Assembly: GCA_016839515.1 (NCBI GenBank)
Contig: JAEOUE010000197.1
Span: 1 to 64,000, forward strand
DNA length: 64,000 nt
DNA from: Candidatus Hodarchaeum mangrovi
GTDB lineage: Archaea > Asgardarchaeota > Heimdallarchaeia > Hodarchaeales > Hodarchaeaceae
Reading direction: 5' to 3'
The first letter of the stretch is position 1; the number at the start of each line of letters is the position of its first letter. Made by a program: the position numbers and the translations under genes. The notes beneath the pieces were generated by a model. The model worked only from the letters and a program-made list of their open reading frames with translations. It did not search any database and was not told the DNA's origin. Shown here in pieces: positions 60,043-64,000 of this stretch.

Positions 60043-60999
60043 CTAGAAAAGCAGAACAGTTATTTTAAAGAAAGCATAGGAGATAATCAATAGAATACAT
60101 GAATGTCTCAAGCCTATTTTAGCATCTCCTTCACCCATTTTTCCTGAAATTAATCCAGCAAATATTGCTTCAATAATCATAAGGTGGAAAAAGAGTAATT
60201 GAAGTCCTGCAACATTCGATGGGAGTTTTGCAGTTGCTACTTGTCCAGCTGAAACAGCATCAACTATTTGAACTGCAAGGGTTTGGAAGAAGGAATAAAG
60301 TAAGATAATCATTACAATCGCAAATACAATGAAAGAGGCATATATTATCCAAGTATAAGGTTTCATTGCTGAAAGTCTTTCCCGTTTTAAACCTAAAATC
60401 TCAGAAACATGGTTATGTGCAGATTCAAATACATCTTCAATGGCTCCACCTGATCGTTCAGCCTCTAAAATCAACAGCGAGGTTCGCTTCATTAAAGGAG
60501 TGTCTGCAGTTTCAGTTAAACTTCGAAGAGCTTTGCTAAAAGGTATTCCCCAACTTATTTTAGCGGCCATTTTTTTTAATTCTGGTGTAAGAGCTCCATA
60601 TTGATGCTTTGAGGATTCCATTATTGCTCTAGGTAATGGTAAACCTGTTTTTTGAGCATCAGAAATCTCTCTAAGAAGAGAAGGAATGTGGTCATCAATA
60701 TTATCCCGCCATTTTTGATTCGAATGATAAGCTAGAGCAGGTATTAAAAGGAGAGCTAGAGCTAGTAATACTGTAATATCTAAAACATCAAAAAACTTGA
60801 AGATAGGATCTAAAGAGACCTCACGTATAGTGAATAAGTAAGGATCATTTTCAATAGGAGGATAAACAGGTTCTGTTCTTTCAACAATATGCTGAATAAC
60901 TGGACTATAGAAAAATAATGAAATCACTAATGTAACAAGAAACAAAAATATTGAGAGTATCCAAATCCTTTGTTCACCTTTTGTAGTAAGTTTTCCCAT
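60043..60999 (-). CDS. Type II secretion F-domain membrane protein (TadC/FlaJ-like)
   Basis: A T2SF protein of 318 residues: two N-terminal spans (WILSIFLFLVTLVISLFFY; VLLALALLLIPALAYH), a cytosolic helical domain with the HIPSLLREISDAQKTGLPLP and LILEAERSGGAIEDVFE segments of the F domain, then three C-terminal spans. It is half the size of FlaJ, indicating a two-protein platform like Tad (TadB/TadC). Overlap/spacing: GGAGG before ATG. Confidence 0.88.
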   Translation of the reverse strand: MGKLTTKGEQRIWILSIFLFLVTLVISLFFYSPVIQHIVERTEPVYPPIENDPYLFTIREVSLDPIFKFFDVLDITVLLALALLLIPALAYHSNQKWRDNIDDHIPSLLREISDAQKTGLPLPRAIMESSKHQYGALTPELKKMAAKISWGIPFSKALRSLTETADTPLMKRTSLLILEAERSGGAIEDVFESAHNHVSEILGLKRERLSAMKPYTWIIYASFIVFAIVMIILLYSFFQTLAVQIVDAVSAGQVATAKLPSNVAGLQLLFFHLMIIEAIFAGLISGKMGEGDAKIGLRHSCILLIISYAFFKITVLLF

Positions 61000-61015
61000 T
61001 CTTTCTTGCCTCCAT

Positions 61016-61939
61016 TTAAATTTCTCGTGATATTGTTGAAATTAGTAAAAGCATCACTGTTAATAGGATTGGCATCAAAAAATAGGTAAGTAGAACCATA
61101 ATTATTCCACCTACAGTTGCATCCTTAGTGATAACAGCTAAAATAGCAATAATAACAACAAAGAAAAGAGGTGAAACTACTCCGATGATCATAAAAATTT
61201 CTGATAAAACCCCTAATTGTTCAATAAACTCTTTTGTTTCTTCTTCTTTAAGTTTCATTAGCGCTTTACTCTCAGCTGTTAAGAAAAAAGTTAAATCACC
61301 ACCGCTAGTCACTGTTGCAGACATACCATCAAGAAATTTGGAGAATCTTTCTGAAGGAGACCGTTCGCTCGCAGTTCTAAGTGCTTTTAAAATATCATAA
61401 CCAAAAATTTCAATATCACGTGTTATACGTTTACTCTCCTTGGAAATTTCAGGAGCGACTGATTCTTCACCTGCAAGTGAGTAGAATAATCTATCTGGGG
61501 GAACTCCAGAACTTGACATAGCAGACAGATAAGAAGCGGTTGATGGTAAACCAGCTTCAATAAGAATTTTACGATCAGCAGCCTTCATTTGAGGCCAATA
61601 TATGAATGGAATATAGGTTATTATGGCAAAAAATATTCCTAGTATTATGCCTATAATAATACTCAATAATAATTGTCCATTGGCGTTGATTTGAGGAGTT
61701 AATGATTGAACAAGTATTAATACTAATCCTGTACTAAAAAATAAGACTAATAATCCAACAATAATTGAACTGAGTATTGCACTTCCAAGATATGCACGAA
61801 CAGAAATGTCTATTCCTGCTTTTTTTAAACTTCGACCTAATCGCTTAAACTTTCCCCCTTCAATCCATGGTTCTAGATACCTCCCAAAACGGAGATAACC
61901 AACTCGCCTTATAAACTTACTCAAAGTAAAACGCTCCAC
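61016..61939 (-). CDS. Type II secretion F-domain membrane protein (TadB/FlaJ-like)
   Basis: Related to the adjacent gene: N-terminal basic segment and two spans (AILSSIIVGLLVLFFSTGLV; LLLSIIIGIILGIFFAIITY), a cytosolic domain with AGLPSTASYLSAMSSSGVPP and FLDGMSATVTSGGDLTFFL, and two C-terminal spans. Start GTG 61939. The paired F-domain proteins form the inner-membrane platform that couples the ATPase to pilin assembly. Confidence 0.88.
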   Translation of the reverse strand: MERFTLSKFIRRVGYLRFGRYLEPWIEGGKFKRLGRSLKKAGIDISVRAYLGSAILSSIIVGLLVLFFSTGLVLILVQSLTPQINANGQLLLSIIIGIILGIFFAIITYIPFIYWPQMKAADRKILIEAGLPSTASYLSAMSSSGVPPDRLFYSLAGEESVAPEISKESKRITRDIEIFGYDILKALRTASERSPSERFSKFLDGMSATVTSGGDLTFFLTAESKALMKLKEEETKEFIEQLGVLSEIFMIIGVVSPLFFVVIIAILAVITKDATVGGIIMVLLTYFLMPILLTVMLLLISTISREI

Positions 61940-61947
61940 AACGATTT

Positions 61948-63456
61948 TTAGACAGCTTTTAGTTCTCTTTTTGCTCGATCTACAGTTTCTAAAGGATTTT
62001 GATAATAATTGTTAATAACTTCAGCAACTTGTGTGTAATGGGCCAATTTTTTCTTTACTTGCCATCTTAAAATGGTTTTTCGCCTCTCAATTTCTTCATA
62101 AACTTGGGAATCTGTCAATCCTTGGCCTTCTTGTATTCCTTCAAGAATATAAGACCTTCCATAATTGATAAAGGCGTCTTCGCGTGCATTCCAACCAAAA
62201 ACTTTATTTGTTATTAACTCTGTGGTTACCGGATCAATTCCCACGATTTCTGTCGCCTCAATAACCCTTCTTACTTGCTTATCCCCACGTCGAACCTTTC
62301 GAAGGACAATAAGCAGATTTAGAGTTTGAATTAATGTTCGAGGAATATTCATGGGTTCATTTTCAAGTCGACGTATAGTTCCTGTAACACTATCTCCGTG
62401 TATTGTACCCATTCCTGTATGTCCTGTTGCCATGGCTTGGAAAAGGTTATAAGCTTCCGAACCACGAACTTCACCAACAAATAAATAATCAGGCCTTTGT
62501 CGCAATGCAGCACGAAGTAGATCATACATTGATACTTCCCCACGTCTAGATCCATCTATTTCTCGTCCACCATATCCTTCTCGAGCCACGGCTGGAATCC
62601 AATTTTCATGTGGTAAATGAAGTTCTGCAGTATCTTCAATAGATACTATTTTCATTCCTGGTCGAATAAACATTGCTAAACTATTAAGAAGTGAAGTTTT
62701 ACCTGCAGCTGTACCTCCAGCGATAACTACTGAATTTCTATTCTCTAAAGCATACCAAAGAAACGCTGCAAGATCTTCATCAATTGTATTGAATGTTATC
62801 ATATCAGTTATGGTTAGTGGATCAGAACGAAATTTTCTGATTGTAAAAGTACTACCCCTTTGAGTAACTTCTCTACCATATGTTAACTGCAGACGACTCC
62901 CATCAGCAAGAGCTGCATCTAATAAAGGTCGTGCAACACTAATATGACGTCCTGAACGCTGAGCAAGCTTAATAATAAAGGCATCCAGATCATCTTCGTT
63001 ATCAAATTTTATATTAGTTTGAATACTTTCAAATTTTCGGTGCCAGATATAAACAGGAATTCCAACCCCATCACACGAAATGTCTTCAACATTATGGTCC
63101 TTTAGCATTGCATCTATAGGTCCAAATCCCACAAAATCTCGTGTTATATGATAATTGATTTTGTCAAATGTTTTCTCATCTAATTTTAAACCGTAATTTT
63201 TAGCAATACCGATGACTTTCTGTCTTAAGTAATCTCGAGCAACCTCAGGGTTTTTAAGAACATTAAAGTCGACATCTAATTCTTCTTCTAATGTACTCTT
63301 GATCATATCCAAAATTTCTTTCTCTTTAGCACTAAGAGGAACTTCAACGACGGTATATTTAGTTTGTTTTGATTCTGGGTCAGTTGCAACTAGTGCGTAA
63401 CTAAATGGGGGGATTAAAGGATATGTTTCACGAATTAAACTACTCGATTCGGACAT
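61948..63456 (-). CDS. Type IV pilus assembly/secretion ATPase (TadA/FlaI/GspE-like)
   Basis: The ATPase has Walker A (AGGTAAGKTSLLN), Asp box (VSIEDTAELHL) and Walker B (YLFVGEVRGSEAYNLF), then the His box (ATGHTGMGTIHGDS). The N-terminal domain contains DVDFNVLKNPEVARDYLRQ. It powers pilin extraction and assembly. Directly upstream of the two T2SF genes on the same strand (8-base gap). GGTTAGGAA precedes ATG 63456. The closest architecture is archaeal Tad/Epd-like rather than the archaellum. Confidence 0.95.
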   Translation of the reverse strand: MSESSSLIRETYPLIPPFSYALVATDPESKQTKYTVVEVPLSAKEKEILDMIKSTLEEELDVDFNVLKNPEVARDYLRQKVIGIAKNYGLKLDEKTFDKINYHITRDFVGFGPIDAMLKDHNVEDISCDGVGIPVYIWHRKFESIQTNIKFDNEDDLDAFIIKLAQRSGRHISVARPLLDAALADGSRLQLTYGREVTQRGSTFTIRKFRSDPLTITDMITFNTIDEDLAAFLWYALENRNSVVIAGGTAAGKTSLLNSLAMFIRPGMKIVSIEDTAELHLPHENWIPAVAREGYGGREIDGSRRGEVSMYDLLRAALRQRPDYLFVGEVRGSEAYNLFQAMATGHTGMGTIHGDSVTGTIRRLENEPMNIPRTLIQTLNLLIVLRKVRRGDKQVRRVIEATEIVGIDPVTTELITNKVFGWNAREDAFINYGRSYILEGIQEGQGLTDSQVYEEIERRKTILRWQVKKKLAHYTQVAEVINNYYQNPLETVDRAKRELKAV

Positions 63457-63600
63457 TTATTCCTAACCTTCTATTTATTAATTAATTAATGGAGTTAAAA
63501 ATTTCTCATTAGGTTAACAATTTTATTTAGATTTTAATTTAATTATTTATGTATTTGATTTTTTAGATGTGATTATTAGGATTATGTAATATCTCAAATA

Positions 63601-64000
63601 TTAAGTTATCTGGATATTAAGATCCAGCCCAATCTTTCCTATAGATAAAATAAGTATCTCATTGACGCTTTGAAAAGCTGTATTTGCCACAATAAGGTTG
63701 AATTTACTGTTGATCATGAACGATTGTATACGATTTACTTCATATTTCGTGGTAAAGCCATGAAGTTGGATTTCATTATTAGATACATTAGTTATTTCAA
63801 TAGAATAACGAAGTCCTTGACCAAGTAGCGATGGGAGATTTATATATTGGTTTATTGTAATATTTCCAGAGTCACAAAGTTGCAATGATTGCTGGATTTG
63901 ACTTTGCAGAAATTCGAGAATTTCTCGCATTTCTAGATTAGCTAAATTATCCCGAAATTCTTCACTTAAAGTAAGAAACATTGAATTAGTCAAAATCACT
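63601..64000 (-). CDS. Secreted/pilin-like protein, 5' end cut by window edge
   Basis: The frame is open to the window edge; the ORF-track GTG (63999) is at the border, so the true start is probably upstream and outside. The visible part has a helical region (MREILEFLQSQIQQSLQL) followed by beta strands (RYSIEITNVSNNEIQLHGF), like the tail of archaeal pilin or FlaG-type proteins. It precedes the ATPase by 144 bases and probably starts the operon. Confidence 0.5.
   Translation of the reverse strand, partial: VILTNSMFLTLSEEFRDNLANLEMREILEFLQSQIQQSLQLCDSGNITINQYINLPSLLGQGLRYSIEITNVSNNEIQLHGFTTKYEVNRIQSFMINSKFNLIVANTAFQSVNEILILSIGKIGLDLNIQIT

Noticed and set aside
63471-63500. TTAATTAATTAATTAA-type palindrome upstream of the pilus ATPase
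   Set aside because: Simple AT repeat expected by composition; no clear operator feature.
1-64000. CRISPR array, insertion sequence or prophage
   Set aside because: No regularly spaced direct repeats, transposase, integrase or phage structural genes were seen; gene content is core and eukaryote-like throughout.

Overview
This window is AT-rich archaeal DNA and almost certainly comes from an Asgard archaeon (Promethearchaeota). The informational genes are archaeal: PolD large subunit, family-B polymerase, aIF2 alpha and beta, S8e, S27e, L15e, Gar1, Nop10, Pop5, Rpp30, NMD3, a GINS subunit, Cgi121 and archaeal ThrRS and GlyRS. They sit among eukaryotic-signature genes typical of Asgard genomes: an ESCRT-II EAP30-domain protein, a complete ubiquitin-like conjugation set (modifier, E1, E2, JAMM protease, candidate E3), two Arf-type GTPases, MglA-like and other small GTPases, and two Roadblock/LC7 proteins. 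I cannot resolve the class within Asgard from sequence alone.

Layout. 0-2 kb: edge of a 4Fe-4S membrane protein operon and a geranylgeranyl reductase. 2-6 kb: gar1, rps8e, a DedA/VTT membrane protein and unknown coiled-coil proteins. 6.5-15 kb: PolB convergent with an aIF2beta-DUF424-NMD3-m5C methyltransferase operon, then a circularly permuted GTPase and GlyRS. 15-20 kb: TPR protein, Roadblock proteins, MglA-like GTPase and an A24 prepilin peptidase. 20-23 kb: an intron-containing tRNA-Thr(GGT), then GINS, S27e, aIF2alpha, nop10 (missed by the ORF track) and a RimI-like acetyltransferase.

23-33 kb is the most interesting part: ESCRT-II EAP30 protein, SPFH protein, a UFL1-like winged-helix/RING-like protein, a zinc-ribbon protein, E1, ubiquitin/UFM1-like modifier, a zinc-ribbon protein with possible E2-like (RWD/UEV) folds, a divergent promoter, E2, JAMM protease, a membrane protein and two Arf-like GTPases. 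It looks like one neighbourhood for protein modification coupled to membrane remodelling.

33-49 kb: ThrRS, a phosphoribosyltransferase, the KEOPS subunit Cgi121, a GTPase/zinc-ribbon/THUMP operon, an L15e-Rpp30-Pop5 operon whose 3' end overlaps a box C/D guide RNA that I predict targets the 23S rRNA P-loop, SerA, YchF-like GTPase, a TPR protein, a radical SAM protein and a GlmU-like enzyme. 49-57 kb: coiled-coil and zinc-ribbon membrane proteins separated by a hairpin terminator, an NFACT (Rqc2/NEMF) protein, a CBS protein and a PolD large subunit with altered residues in its catalytic motifs. 57-64 kb: a type IV pilus operon of the Tad/EppA-dependent kind (ATPase, two TadB/TadC-like membrane proteins, coiled-coil protein, three prepilin-like proteins), which the prepilin peptidase at 19 kb could serve.
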